From positions 33,682,823 to 33,746,822 of the forward strand of contig NC_023750.2 in the NCBI RefSeq assembly GCF_000499845.2: a stretch of 64,000 nucleotides of DNA. Direction: 5' to 3'. The DNA is from Phaseolus vulgaris (taxonomy: Eukaryota > Streptophyta > Magnoliopsida > Fabales > Fabaceae). The position numbers and the translations under genes were made by a program. Of this stretch, positions 1 to 11,003 are shown one piece after another; the first letter of the stretch is position 1; each line of letters begins with the position of its first letter. Below the pieces are notes generated by a model. That model was not told the DNA's origin. It did no database searches and saw only the letters and a program-made list of their open reading frames with translations.

Positions 1-1941
1 CCAAACATATTATAAAGATACATGAACACGCCTCGTTTTTTCTTGTGCCAAAAGATGTAAAATTTGTTATTTAGGTATAAGAAGTGCCGTTTTCAATTGA
101 TTTTCTCATTCTTCCTGTAAGAAGGAACAGAAGAAATATTGATAGGTTCACTTGAATGCATGTCTTCTCACATCATTTTGTGTTTCGGTCCGTTTTTTAA
201 TTTCCTTAATTAGCTTTTCAAAAAGGGTTAATTAAGGGAGACCACCACCACCACCCCCCTCTGCCCTCTCAAAAAAACGAAAACAGACACAATTGAAATT
301 AAAAAACAAGTAAATTTCAGAAAACCACAATTTGTAGGAACAAGCATAGCAAAGTTTTATATTCATATTCAAGTTTTTTCGTGTTGTTTGTTAACTCTTT
401 CTCCAAAGACAGTTTGCAGACAATTCAATTATTTTATGCAGCATTTCATTATGCTTTTTAAGCATACACTCCTTAACTTAGTTTATTAGGAAATGTTCGA
501 ACTTACACAAAACTATACATATATTGCTCCAAAGCTGGCAGCACAATTTTCAAGTGCTCCAACAAAGACTAGAAAACCTTCTTGTCTATCCATACTAAGG
601 GAAAACAAAATTTTCTATATCCCTTAAGGTTGTATGCTCAAAACACTGTCACTTCAAAGTTGTTATACCAAACCTCACATATGAGTCTTAGTTACATTGT
701 TGTCTGCTACTTGATTACTAAATAAACTAGATCTTAAGTTGAACATTTGCAGTTTCAAATAAACAAATATATATATATATATATATATGAGGGCTATGAT
801 AATTCATATATAAAAGGAATTGTAGTATTTAATGTTATGAATGCACCCGCATGATGATTCTTACAAAAAACCTTTCTATACATTGATTCTTCGACCAATA
901 AGAATAATAATATACACCTTAGAATGTGTGAACTCGTTATAATAAATCACACTGCACATTATTTCATGGAGCAACACTAGCTCCAAGCAGATAGAGTTAC
1001 ATTTTCCTTTTTATTTTATCTTTGGAACATCACATTAAGGTTTTCCTCACTTTGTTCGATGATAAAAAAGTGGGGTCTCCGACCCTACTAATTAATTCTA
1101 AATAAAATACTTATTGATCAGTCGATATTACAAGAGGAATCAAATCATCCTGCACAAGAATATCTTTATCTCTCTCTCTCCATCCCATGAACATTGTAAA
1201 TGTCAGTTTTCAGTACATATGAAACATCACTAATCACTAACCTACATGTACAAGCTCCTTCTTTGCCCGTTACTGAGGGAACAAGGTTCCTTTATTCATT
1301 CCACCCTTTCATCATAGTGTTTGGTTGAGGAGGTGTGAACTATTGCTTAATTATGTTAAAATTACTCATCAAGGTATATATAACCTCCTCATTGGTTCGA
1401 TTTTAACTTAGAAAATACCTGCAGCCTAATAGAAGCCATATATAAAGTTCCATTCATCTAAAAATTTGTTAAGATCTAAACAAGGACATGAGATTAGGAA
1501 TGATTATTAGGTTCATTGCAGATGTAAAACATTGTCAACTACAATCAAATTTGTCTTTTAATGTCAAGTAATTATATCTGTACAATAACCAGTTAGTATA
1601 GACTGTCAATGACACTTACCATCTCTCTTTATCTTCTTTTTTATCATATTAGGGTGTGTATTAGCATGTTGGTTCATGCATTATTTCAAGTTCCATAAAA
1701 ATCTCTTTGCTTGGCTCACTGGTGTATTCGTGTTTAGAACAGCTACATAACAGTATATATGGTGTAAAAGAACATACATGCATATGTATTTTATAGGTAT
1801 GCATGAAATTTACAAGGTCACAGATCAAAAGGAACTGGTCTTGGTTTCAAGAGGGGTGCTAAAATTACTGGAAGCAGAAGCATTCACACATTAATTTAAG
1901 AAGAAGAAAAGGGAAAGTTGAAGGAGGAGAAATAATGGTAC
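1..1941 (-). other. Intron 1 of the SOC1-like gene (incomplete)
   Basis: The stretch starts with a consensus donor immediately after the MADS exon and holds no recognisable exon 2 (I-domain/K-box) on the minus strand. A long first coding intron is normal for SOC1/TM3 genes, which often carry regulatory sites there. Visible contents are a C/ACC-rich tract near 240-270, an (AT)n microsatellite at 767-788 and otherwise unremarkable AT-rich sequence. Confidence 0.7.
767..788. repeat. (AT)n microsatellite in the MADS intron
   Basis: About eleven uninterrupted AT units. Likely length-polymorphic; no other role is visible. Confidence 0.9.
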
Positions 1942-2123
1942 CTGGAGCTAGCAAATTCATAGAGCTTCCCTCTTGGAGAGAAGATGATGAGAGCAACCTC
2001 AGCATCACACAGAACTGATAGCTCAAAAGCCTTCTTCAGCAACCCATTTCGCCTCTTCGAGAAAGTTACTTGCCGGCTTGTGGCGTTCTCTATACGCTTC
2101 ATTTGAGTCTTTCCTCTCACCAT
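1942..2123 (-). CDS. SOC1: SOC1-like MADS-box transcription factor, first coding exon only (gene truncated by the window)
   Basis: This exon encodes a complete type II (MIKC) MADS domain beginning [18 protein letters not shown], followed by the conserved [20 protein letters not shown] block and ending LYEFASS. The family binds CArG boxes as dimers in the nucleus. SOC1/TM3-clade members integrate flowering signals downstream of CO/FT and FLC-type repressors. The coding part is 182 nt, the usual size of MIKC exon 1, and ends at a clean CAG|GTACC donor (last exon base 1942, intron from 1941). Starting MVRGK with K-T-Q-M-K favours SOC1 itself over AGL42/71/72-type relatives, whose MADS domains differ more; this comparison is from memory. 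No I, K or C-domain exon is visible in bases 1-1941, so the rest lies outside the window. The MADS domain has no frameshift or stop and looks functional. The clade assignment is strong; orthology to one specific SOC1 copy is not shown. Confidence 0.93.
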
Positions 2124-2135
2124 CTCTTCTACTTT

Positions 2136-2273
2136 CTGCTCATAGAATCATTAGTACCCCAAAATAGATATGAAACTATAAAATTACTTTCATTCACACT
2201 CACATACATAAAACAAAATTAGTTTATCCACACACATGTTATATTATATCCATATAAGGTAAAGAAATTAAAC
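2136..2273 (-). other. Putative 5'-UTR intron of the SOC1-like gene
   Basis: On the minus strand a donor AAG|GTTTAA (exon end 2274) is paired with an acceptor GAGCAG|AAAG (exon restart 2135). This leaves a 12-nt leader stub before the ATG at 2123. A 138-bp intron just upstream of the start codon fits the leader introns commonly reported for SOC1-like genes. The splice sites are seen; their use is inferred. Confidence 0.55.
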
Positions 2274-3300
2274 CTTGCGATGATGGGGAAATGGAAAGAT
2301 TTGCAGCAAATATGAGCCCTCCAAGTTGGCCTTGAAGACACAGATAGCTATAGCAGATAGAAAAAATGCAACAGATCAGAAGTGCTATTAGTCAAAGGGT
2401 TCATCAAATTCCAAAAAAAATTATGAAGGATGGAGGTTACAAAGAAATGGGAAGTGAAAGAAAAAGTAGAAGAACACAAACTATAAAATGAAAGAAAAAT
2501 GAGTATATTTAAGCTTCTTCCCAGCAAAGGATCTAAACACCCCAATAAGGAAAAGCTTTTTTTTTTTCTGCTTAGATACTTACCAGCAAGAAAAGCAAGT
2601 TGGAACACAAGAAGGTCTCTCTGGGTAAGTAAAGGAAAAAGTTGAGGTACCAAAAAGAAGAAGATTTGCACCAAATTGGCAAAATTAAGGGAAATATTTT
2701 TAGCCAAGTGAGGGTGCTAGGAATAGTAAAGGCTTGAGCCTAGAAAAGGAAAGGGGAAGAAGAGAGAAAATGGAGGCAAGAAGCCAAAGAAAGTAAGAAG
2801 CCCAAAAGAGAAAGCACAGAAACTGCAGATAAATAATAGAAAGAGAAGAAAAGTGAGTGCTACATAATTGAGATACGTTGAAGAGTTGGATTTGACCTAT
2901 CTTTAGCCAAGAGAGAAAGCACAGAGACAGACCAGCTTTCCTTATTCATCCACCTTGTGTTCCCAACACCATATTAAGAAACAAATTATTTTATAGATGC
3001 TTATTGAAAACCAAAAACTTCATCCCTTCCTTGTTTTAGTAAAACAAGACGCCAACTTCCCCAAAAAGAAATTTCCACATCAATGAAAAATATATGAAAA
3101 TGATGCTGCAATTTTTCTATAAAAGGACATGTAAAATATATGCATATAAAGGACGACAGGGAACAAAAAATAATATATTTATATCATCACCCTTTCCAAA
3201 TCATCTCTCCCTAATGCAAGGTTCAAATTGCTTCATTGGTCATCATGTTTGTACGTATATGCATAATAAAAAATAAAGTGCACAAGAAAAAAAATTATTC
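2274..3300 (-). promoter_or_regulatory. 5' leader exon and upstream regulatory region of the SOC1-like gene
   Basis: Upstream of the proposed leader intron the minus strand is rich in C/T (plus strand GA-rich around 2740-2880), typical of plant 5' leaders. A TATA-like CTATAAAAT reads on the minus strand near 2988-2996, which would give a leader of roughly 0.65-0.7 kb. The transcription start cannot be fixed from sequence alone. A few short ORFs occur here but show no coding character. Confidence 0.35.
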
Positions 3301-3384
3301 GATACCTTCAAAAAAAGTGGCTTATACTTTTCACAGCTTGTTATTGTCAAGCTTATCGAGGCATTTTCATTTAATAAATAGTTA

Positions 3385-3475
3385 AATATAAAGAAAATTA
3401 TTTTTTTTCTCTGATCTAAACTTTAGATCATTCAGATGTTTATAGTACAAAAATTATTATAATGAGTTTTTTTAT
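3385..3475. repeat. Fold-back MITE arm remnant
   Basis: The block from TAGATCATTCAGATG through a run like AAAAATTATTATAATGAG aligns by eye to the left arm of the fold-back element at 26134-26425 (TAGATCTTTTAGGTG ... AAAACTATTAGAATGAG). Only one arm is recognisable. The bases between here and 3765 show nothing I can assign. Confidence 0.45.
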
Positions 3476-3764
3476 ATATAAAATTGGTTCAATTTGTGAT
3501 TTTACTTCATCAACCCATTGAGGTGTTAACGGTGGTTCAAAGAAAAATTTATGCTTGGTTAACCAGTTAAGAAAATGATGCAAATTTCTTTTACTCTGAT
3601 TGGTGTTTGGAACATCGGGTATGTATGAAAATTGTGAATTAAATTTGTTCACTTTCCTTTGGTTAGACTCTTTTTTTATCAGCAATAAAGATTAAATAAA
3701 TAAGAAACCTTTATACAAAATTATACTTATCTCGTGACAAAGATCTAAGCCAAAATCCAACCAA

Positions 3765-4242
3765 ACATCCTTTGGATTGACTCTCTAGCCCCTTCTAAGA
3801 AGGAAAGAGTTGTGTGTTTTGCATATTGGTCTTTAGCTTTGTTTGAAGGTTTCGTCCTAGTTTTTGGTTTAAGTAACTCTAAGGAGAAGCTTTTGTTTTT
3901 CTCTTTGGTTTTTGGGTTGATGGAATGGGATACACTGTTGTTGTGTTAGTGTAAAGACGGGGCTGTTAAGATCTTTAAATTCCTCTATTTGTTGGAGTTT
4001 TGAGTTTGCAATTTGTTTATGGTTTTGTTCTTTTGAATTTTGATGTGTTGGTATACTCTGACGATTGCCAATGATGGGTTCCTATTTAGGCTATATTCTT
4101 GGGTTTTTTGTTATAGTTCACAGATTTTGTTGGGAGATTGATTTAGATTGTGATGTAAAAGTTTATCATTTCTTTTATACAAGGGTTGAATTACCTCTGA
4201 AGTGATCTATATTTATTTATTATTTCTTATTGATAAAAAAAA
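3765..4242 (+). mobile_element. 5'-truncated LINE 3' tail
   Basis: The end of this block (TATACAAGGGTTGAATTACC, then a TATTTATTTATTATTTCTTAT stretch cut by GATAAAAAAA) closely matches the 3' terminus of the long LINE ending at 12347. The T/G-rich non-coding sequence before it resembles the same 3' UTR. This is the usual structure of an abortive LINE insertion: 3' end plus a short A-rich tail. The 5' boundary is approximate and no target duplication was identified. Confidence 0.6.
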
Positions 4243-5086
4243 CTTCATGCATCCATTGGAAGTAGTTATAGTGTGCATCCATCTGCCATTAAAACAACAA
4301 TAAATTTTAAAAAAAGTTAACAATCTTTAGAAAAAATTAACAATCATTTTACATACATAATTATCCATTTCAATCATTTTTATACTACAACTATTTAGAT
4401 AATCTAAAGTTTAAAGCAGAAAAAAAAAATCAATGTCATGTTATATACTACAGGACAAAAACATATTTAGTCATTTAATAAAAAAATTAAATAATTACTC
4501 GTTTACATTCCAACCCCACCAGAAACATGTTCACACATTCTTTTTATAATGAAAAATGAACTCGTATTTACGTAAACATTCTGATAATACTGGGTAGTCA
4601 GTCATAAAGAAACACTCACCATGAATGCTAAAAGAATGAAAATTGTTCTGATATTTATAAATTATAGTTATGTTGATTGATATTTAGGAAGTGTGAAATG
4701 AAAAGGAAAGTGGGGTGGTGGTTGAAGGAACTGTGGTGGCACAGCATCACAGTTAAAAATAGGGAAAACGGTACAATGTTAGAAACACGTCAACTTCGTC
4801 CGTACAACATGGTACACAAACTGACCAATAAGACCTCGAAAACTAAGAAACCTGTCATCAAATGTAATTATTACCATTATGTTGCATTGACACACTACTC
4901 GTGTGGTTTTTTTTCTCTCTCCTTTTTTCTTATCAAAACCTTTCTTTAATTATATACATAAATGACTGCTTCCTTCATTGTAACTGCTATAAATACTTAT
5001 ATAAACTCGGGTTCAAAACTCCAACTGAATACGACATGTTTAAACAAAATTTGTTTTAGTCGTACATAATTCCATTCATCTCAAAA
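4243..5086. other. AT-rich intergenic sequence
   Basis: Low-complexity, AT-rich sequence. A 90-codon ORF at 4677-4949 has no recognisable domain and biased composition; I do not consider it a gene. Confidence 0.5.
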
Positions 5087-5296
5087 TTCTAAACGGCGTT
5101 TTCATTCGTTATTTTAAATATTTTTTTATCTTTATATTGTTTTAAGTAACATTTAATTAGTCAAAAAAAAAGTATATATTTAATATTTATTTTCTAAACG
5201 ACGTTTTCATTCGTTATTTTAAATATTTTTTATCTTTATATTGTTTTAAGTAACATTTAATTAGTCAAGAAAAAGTATATATTTAATATTTAATTT
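5087..5296. repeat. 105-bp tandem duplication
   Basis: Two adjacent copies start TTCTAAACGGCGTTTTCATT (5087) and TTCTAAACGACGTTTTCATT (5192). They stay nearly identical through TTGTTTTAAGTAACATTTAA and TAGTCAA. A few substitutions and a length change in an A-run separate them, so the duplication is fairly recent. Confidence 0.85.
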
Positions 5297-5389
5297 TTTT
5301 TTAACTTCATGAATGTTCCAATCCTTATATTTAATATTTAAAATAATTTTTAAGTATATAAATTGAATGGTAATGATTTAATTATATAC

Positions 5390-5657
5390 ATATTTTATTA
5401 GTTTTTAATTGCAAATAGATTCTAAATTAGTTTTAAATTAAATTAATTATTGAATTTAAAGTAATTAGTAGCTAAAACCTAAGAGTTAATATTAGATATC
5501 AATTTAGAAATTATTTTATAAATTTTTATTAATAATATAAACTACTTTAAATATAAAAAAATAGTTTATAAAATAGTATCTAACTTTGTTAATATAATGA
5601 GTAATTATTTTTTTATTTGAATTAGTTAATATTTAATGATTTTCTTGTATTGTTTCT
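5390..5657. mobile_element. CACTA-type MITE, right half
   Basis: The block contains the ordered motifs ATCAATTTAGAAATTATTTTATAAA, cut here only for illustration of order, then AAAATAGTATCTAACTTTGT and an end ATGATTTTCTTGTATTG. These parallel the copies at 14276, 43950 and 59090. The terminus corresponds to the inverse of a CACTACAAGAAAA-type TIR with decay. The left half is missing or unrecognisable. Confidence 0.55.
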
Positions 5658-5659
5658 TT

Positions 5660-6990
5660 TCTTTCAAAATTTGATCACACCATACAACAGTTGATGACTT
5701 AGGGATCACTTCTATCCAATCAAATTTTCAAACAAACTAAGTTTGTATATATTATAAAAATTCTTGTTCTCCTTGTTTTCATATGATTATGTCATTAACC
5801 TAGGTGAGGTCAATTGAGAAAAGTGATTCTCTCAACTTGTGTTACCATATACGGAAGTTTAGTGATGTTTGGATACCTTGTTTTAGGTCCATAGATCTTG
5901 GAATAATCTTGTTGCTTTGTTTTGCGAATAAGCATTTCAGGTAAGGGAAGCTAGTTTTAACTTTTCAATAGTACCCTAGGCTAGAGAACCAAGATGTGAA
6001 GGTGACATGGTAACAAGTTCAAAATTTCTTGTGTAGGGTTTATTTTGTTAAGTGATATAGATGTTATTTGATGAAAATGATTTAAATTTTAAACAATTTG
6101 AGAAGTGGTTGACTATTTAGATTGATTATGATATGCATTTTGAATTTTAAATCTTGGTTTTATTTTTCAAATTGTGATTTACATGAGATATATTTATGTA
6201 TATATAAATCAAGACATTATAAATATGAGATAACTTTCTTTTTTGAAGTGTTTCTACCTCAAATTCACTCGGCGCCAGCTGCTTGCGCTCAAGCGCATCT
6301 CCCTGACTCAAGCTCCAAATTCCTACGCTCAAGTGCATCTCCCTAAGCTCCAGGTCTAGCTCTCTATGCTCAACGTTAGCTCTCTAGGCTCAAGCCAAAT
6401 TCTCAACACTAGCCTTTTTTACTCAGCTACCTCTTGTTTCTTTTATATAGCTCATAACATTTTATTGAATCTTCTGAAAATGTATCATTTTGTAAATTGT
6501 AAATGATTACAACTTTCTATATGGTAAAAAATGATTCAACTCATTCAATTTAAGTGTTTAGAACAAGTAAATTTGACACCATCAAAATGTAAAATGAATA
6601 TTAGCTTGTATATTTAATTGATTTGTGAAATTTTAAATGTTATGTATTGTATGAAAATGGTTATTGAGATTGATGGAATTGGTATGGAGTTTAGGTCATA
6701 CATTTGGGATAATCTGTAAGTCATTGTTTGATTTGTGTTTTAACTATGAACGTTAATGTTGTAACAAAGATCTTCTAACTTTACTGATGGTCTGTGTCAC
6801 ATATACTAAGATATCAGGTGGTAAGAAGCTGATAAGGGAGTTCTTAGACCACATGTAGATACACAGTGTTGGATGTGATGAATTTACCATAATATCATGA
6901 TTTTTGGATTCACTTGTAAATTTAAGTATTGGACTGGATGAGATGTTAGTCTTTAGTTGGGCATACTTAATACGAATCTTTCAGAATACA
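5660..6990 (+). mobile_element. Old, degenerate LTR of the chromovirus family (solo or truncated)
   Basis: Many collinear blocks match the young LTRs at 26426/32775: TTTGATCACACCATAC, ATCAAATTTTCAAACA, GGTGAGGTCAATTGAGAA, GGTAAGGGAAGCTAG, AGTACCCTAGGCTAGAGAA, then GGTGGTAAGAAGCTGATAAG and TTAGTCTTTAGTTGGGCATA near the end. Divergence is high and the last ~0.9 kb of the LTR is missing. It contains a block at 6265-6400 with several CGCTCAAG/CTCAAGC units that the young LTRs lack. No internal retroelement coding region follows. Confidence 0.75.
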
Positions 6991-7289
6991 ACATTAATAA
7001 GAGACATGCAAATATGTTAAGTAGTTTTAATGAGACATTTGCTTTTGTTAGTAACTACTTTAAAGAAGTGCATGCAAAGCGGGTCAGCATTAATGAGGTC
7101 GCACAAACGTGTAGCAGAGTTAATGAAGTGCAAATTCTTTGCCAACTGGAAATTAATGAAGGGTCCTTTGTTGGGCACAAGGGTTGGGCCGAATTTGATG
7201 AGTCCCACCAGGCCCATTTGAGCGACGTGGGTAGGGTTGAAACGGGTAGTGATGCAAGCCTAGGTTTCTTTTTCATTTGTAGATCTTCT
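6991..7289. other. Unassigned stretch between LTR remnants
   Basis: ORFs overlap here on both strands but no domain is recognisable. It is probably repeat-derived debris. Confidence 0.3.
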
Positions 7290-7770
7290 TCTTCATTGTG
7301 AGGAGGTTAGGCCAACACTTAGTTTCTAGAGTGAGGTTAGGCCAACCCTATTAGAAGGACTCTAGAAATTTTTCTAGCAAGAATACAACTTTAGAGAGAA
7401 CTTTAAACAAGTAAAAGTGTCTCAATTGGAAAACATTTCATTACTCAAATCAAAGTTAAAAATCATGTACAAGAGACTCCAATTTATAGGAAAAAGTCTC
7501 TCACAACCTCTCAAATGAGAGTGTGACAAGTGTCACCACCTTATTGGTGCAAATCCTCTCCATTGAGAAGAAGACATGTGGAGTATCATGCCTTCCTTGC
7601 ATACATTTCTATTTGCACCCCTATTTTACTATTTTACATTGTACTTTCTTTTCTATTTACATATTTCTCTACTTTGGCCCAAAATATAAGACTCAGAACT
7701 TCCTAACTACTCTATAAGATTTTTACAATGCCAAGAAGAAGAAAAAGACTTTACAATATCTTCAATAAGT
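7290..7770 (-). mobile_element. LTR-like block (minus orientation)
   Basis: On the minus strand the block has a plant LTR layout: an A-rich U3, a TATA box in CCTATAAATTGGAGTCTC (about 7477-7494 on plus), then a T-rich transcribed leader ending near GTTGGCCTAACCTCCTCACA. GAGGTTAGGCCAACAC recurs as GAGGTTAGGCCAACCC nearby, a short internal duplication. I found no TG...CA borders with target duplication, so the call rests on architecture only. Confidence 0.35.
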
Positions 7771-8503
7771 CTCGATCTTCATCTATCTTCTTAACCGAAA
7801 GTTTCGAGACCGGATAGTTTTCATCAGGTAGGGTTGGTGCATCTGCTAGCCCATCTTTGGAGGTTGAGGTCGTGGCACACGACGGTCAGTGCAGTGTCTC
7901 TTCGAGTTTCTACTGACAGATCGAAACACGTCGATAGAGTAGTGTGCGACGAAGCGGACAAGAGCAGGGCCTGGGCGGCGGGAAGAGTGGAAGTTACGAA
8001 GGAGATGAAGGGCGAGGTGCGAGAGGGTGGTGGCTCGATGGGCTGTGGTGGAGATTGTTCAAGTGTGAGGGTTTAAGCAAGTTTCGCTTTCAAGGTCAGG
8101 GATCTTGCATGTGTTATGAAGGCCAACAAAGATAAACATGCCTTGTGTTTTTATGCAAGGAAGGTGGCTGATATGGATGGAGAAGTCCATAGTCTAGCGG
8201 CTTCTTTGTTCGAAGGCAAATTTCACGTAGATGTGAGGGTGGAGAAATTTGTCTCTCCAGTTCAACACACTGATCCAAGGTTAGAGGCTTTGTTCATAAA
8301 TTCTTTAACTTCGGATAGTGTAATGGAGAATTGTAACAAGCTTTTCCGGATGAAAAATTAAATTGTTGAGGCATCTAGAATTTGGAAAATTGGCAAGGAA
8401 CTTGGTTTTACTTTCTCTCACAAAGAGGATATAGTTCTAAGCAGTTTAATTTCTATGGAGAACCGTTTTAGTGACAAGGTGAGGGATCAAAGAAGGGAGC
8501 ATC

Positions 8504-9230
8504 TTGTATCAGATGACAAAGATAATTAGTATGAATGTTAGGAGGCTAGGAGGTAGCGTTAAGAGGAGGTATTTAAAGGATTTGATTAGGAAGGAACAGG
8601 TAGACATGGTATGTTTACAAGAGACTAAATGCGCAATTCTTAGCAAGGAGACTTGTTACTCTCTTTGGGGGACTAATGAGATAGACTGGGTTGAAATTGG
8701 TGCTAGTAATAATGTTGGTGCAATTATTATGATGTGGAGAAAGAGCGGCTTTCAAATGTCCAGAGTTTTTAATGGTGTTAATTTTTCCATTATAGAAGGG
8801 ATTGGAGGGTTGGGATTGGGGTACATGTTACCATTGTAAATGTTTATTAAACGTTGAGGGAAAAGAGGTCAGTTTGGGAGGAGATGAGTGAGTACAGGAA
8901 GAATCAAATTTTTAAGGCTTGGTGTGTTTTTCGGAACTTTAATTCTATAAGAAGACAAGAGGAGAGGAAGAGTTTGATGTCCGTGTCTGATTACAGCAGA
9001 GAGAAAAAAGGGTTTAACGCATTCATAGAAAAGTCTGAATTGGTTGATGTACCGATGTTCGACAGAAAATTCACTTGGTACAAGACGAATGGGTTAGTAA
9101 AGAGCAGGATTGACAGGGTTCTTATTTAATAGGAATGGCTAGAAGTTTGGCCACATAGCAAACAATTTGTTTTAAGTAGAGTTGTGTCTGACCATTGTGC
9201 CATTGTTCTAAAAAATTTGAGCGAGATTGG
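8504..9230 (+). pseudogene. LINE endonuclease domain (EEP/APE-like), broken
   Basis: The domain begins ISMNVRRLGGSVKRRYLK and continues VDMVCLQETK, corresponding to the first two catalytic segments of plant LINE endonucleases (usually ...WNVRGLG... and QETK). After a stop and frame change come VFRNFNSIRRQEERK, SRIDRVLI and SDHCAIVL. The usual GDFN motif reads RNFN, so a catalytic Asp is lost, while the SDH motif remains. This enzyme would nick the target to prime reverse transcription. Two in-frame breaks plus the motif change make it inactive. Confidence 0.8.
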
Positions 9231-9741
9231 GGTCCGAAACCATTTAGGTGTTTGGCAAAGTGATAACAGGTTCAAAGAATTTATTAGAACTAAATGGTCC
9301 AGTTATGAGGTGTTGAGAGGAGGGTTGTTTGTATTCAAGGAAAAATTCAAAAAGCTTAAAGCGGATTTAAAAGTTTGGAACAAAGAAGTGTTTGGGAATA
9401 TTCTCAAAGTTGGAGTAGAACTACAAAAGAGAATTAGTGAGCTAGATGAAAGAGACGAGGAAGACGAGTTAGATGAATTGGGGAGGGAAGAGATGAGGAT
9501 TCTCTTGGCAGAACAAAACGGGAATTCTTTCAAACATGAGGCGATTATGCATCAGAAAGCTCGACTTAAGTGGATGAAACAGGGCTACCTCAATACAAAA
9601 AAATTTCACTCAATAGAAAAGTGGAGGTGGTTCGGGAACAATTTACACGGTCTTGTGGAGAATGGCCAATGGTGTGCCGATAAGGATGTGGTGAAGGACA
9701 AGGTCCGAGAATTTTTTTTGTTCTATGTTTGCCAGGGATGA
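9184..9741 (+). pseudogene. LINE linker between endonuclease and RT
   Basis: Starting at the SDHCAIVL motif, this open segment has the charged, helical linker typical of plant LINEs, including KLKADLKVWNKEVFGNI and KARLKWMKQGYLNTKKFHSI. It connects in the same orientation to the RT fragment that starts in another frame near 9725. The segment is part of the broken ORF2 and not a separate gene. Confidence 0.75.
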
Positions 9742-11003
9742 AGCTTTTCAGGTTAAGATGGAAAATGTCATTTTTAATGGCATTTATGGGGAAGACAACG
9801 AGATGTTGGTTGGGGAGTTTTCCAAAGATGAAATAAAGGACGTTGTTTGGAATTGTGACAATTCGAAGAGTCTGGGTCCGGATGGTTTTAATTTTGGGTT
9901 CTTAAAGTTTAGTTGGAATTTCATTAAGGAGGATATTATGTCAGCAATGAATGACTTTGCAACCAAAGGTGTTTGGCCTAGGGGGTCAAATGCGTCTTTC
10001 TTATGCCTGATTCCTAAAGTTGACAACCCTCAGCAGCTCAATGACTTTAGACCTATTTCTTTGGTTGGATGTTTGTATAAAATTATTTCGAAAGCACTAT
10101 CTCTCATATTGAAAAAGGGTGATTTGCAAAGTTATTGATGTTAGGCAGTTCGCTTTCCTTGAAGGACAGGGTTTATTGGATGGTGTGCTTGTGGACAATG
10201 AAGTCCTTGAGGAAATGAAGAAAAAGAAAAGAAGTTGTGCTTTCTTAAAGGTTGATTACGAGAAGGCCTATGACTCTATTAGTTGGGAGTTTATTATTAT
10301 ATGTTGGGAAGAGTTGGGTTCTATGATAAATGGATTAATTGGATTAAGTCTTGTTTAGAATTTGTCTTAGTGTCAATTCTCGTCAATGGGAGCCCCACTA
10401 AGGAGTTTATTCTGAGAAAGGGGTTGCGACAAGGGGATTTGTTAGCACTTTTTTGTTCCTTATTGCGGCTGAAGGCTTGGCTGGTGTGTTGAGGATGGCA
10501 GACGATAAATGTTTGATTAACAACTTGGAAATTGGGGATAAGAAAGTTAAGGTTAATTTGCTGTAGTATGCAGATGATACTTTGTTTTTCTGTGAAGGTA
10601 ACACTAAGAGTGTTTTCAACATTAAGGCGACATTAAATTGTTTCGAATTGTGTTTGAGGCTTAAAGTGAATTTTATGAAGAGTAGAGTTGGAGGGTTGAG
10701 GGTTGATCATACTACGATGCAACAATTCACGACTATTATTAATTGTGAGGTAATGACAACACCTTTTAAATACTTGGGAATGGTGGTTGGGGGATGTCAC
10801 AAGAAGGGTGTTTTCTGGGTGGGGTGATTGAGAGATTGAAGACTAGGTTGGGAAGATGGAAAAGCAGGATCCTTTCTTTGGCTAGGAGGATCTGCCTTAT
10901 TAGGTTTGTGTTGTCATCAATTCCACTATTTTACCTATCCCTATATAAAGTGCCTATAGTAGTGTTAAAGGAGTTAGAAAGAATTCAGAGGCAATTCCTT
11001 TAG
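9725..11003 (+). pseudogene. LINE reverse transcriptase, broken by stops and frameshifts
   Basis: RT motifs are readable in order across three frames: SKSLGPDGFNFGFLK, IPKVDNPQQLNDFRPISL, FLKVDYEKAYDSISWEF, LRKGLRQGDLLALF and the catalytic box YADDTLFF (about 10567-10590, directly preceded by a stop codon). The thumb follows with RLGRWKSRILSLARRICLI and SSIPLFYLSLYKVP. The usual family form is one continuous ORF2. At least four frame changes or stops break it here. The YADD catalytic aspartates themselves are preserved. Confidence 0.85.

Noticed and set aside
1..1941. Second exon of the MADS gene
   Set aside because: No I-domain or K-box coding words or matching splice pair could be read on the minus strand.
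3440..3685. 81-codon minus-strand ORF upstream of the MADS gene
   Set aside because: AT-rich, overlaps a MITE arm and lacks motifs.
9303..9533. Ser-rich minus-strand ORF
   Set aside because: Shadow of the Glu/Asp-rich LINE linker on the plus strand.
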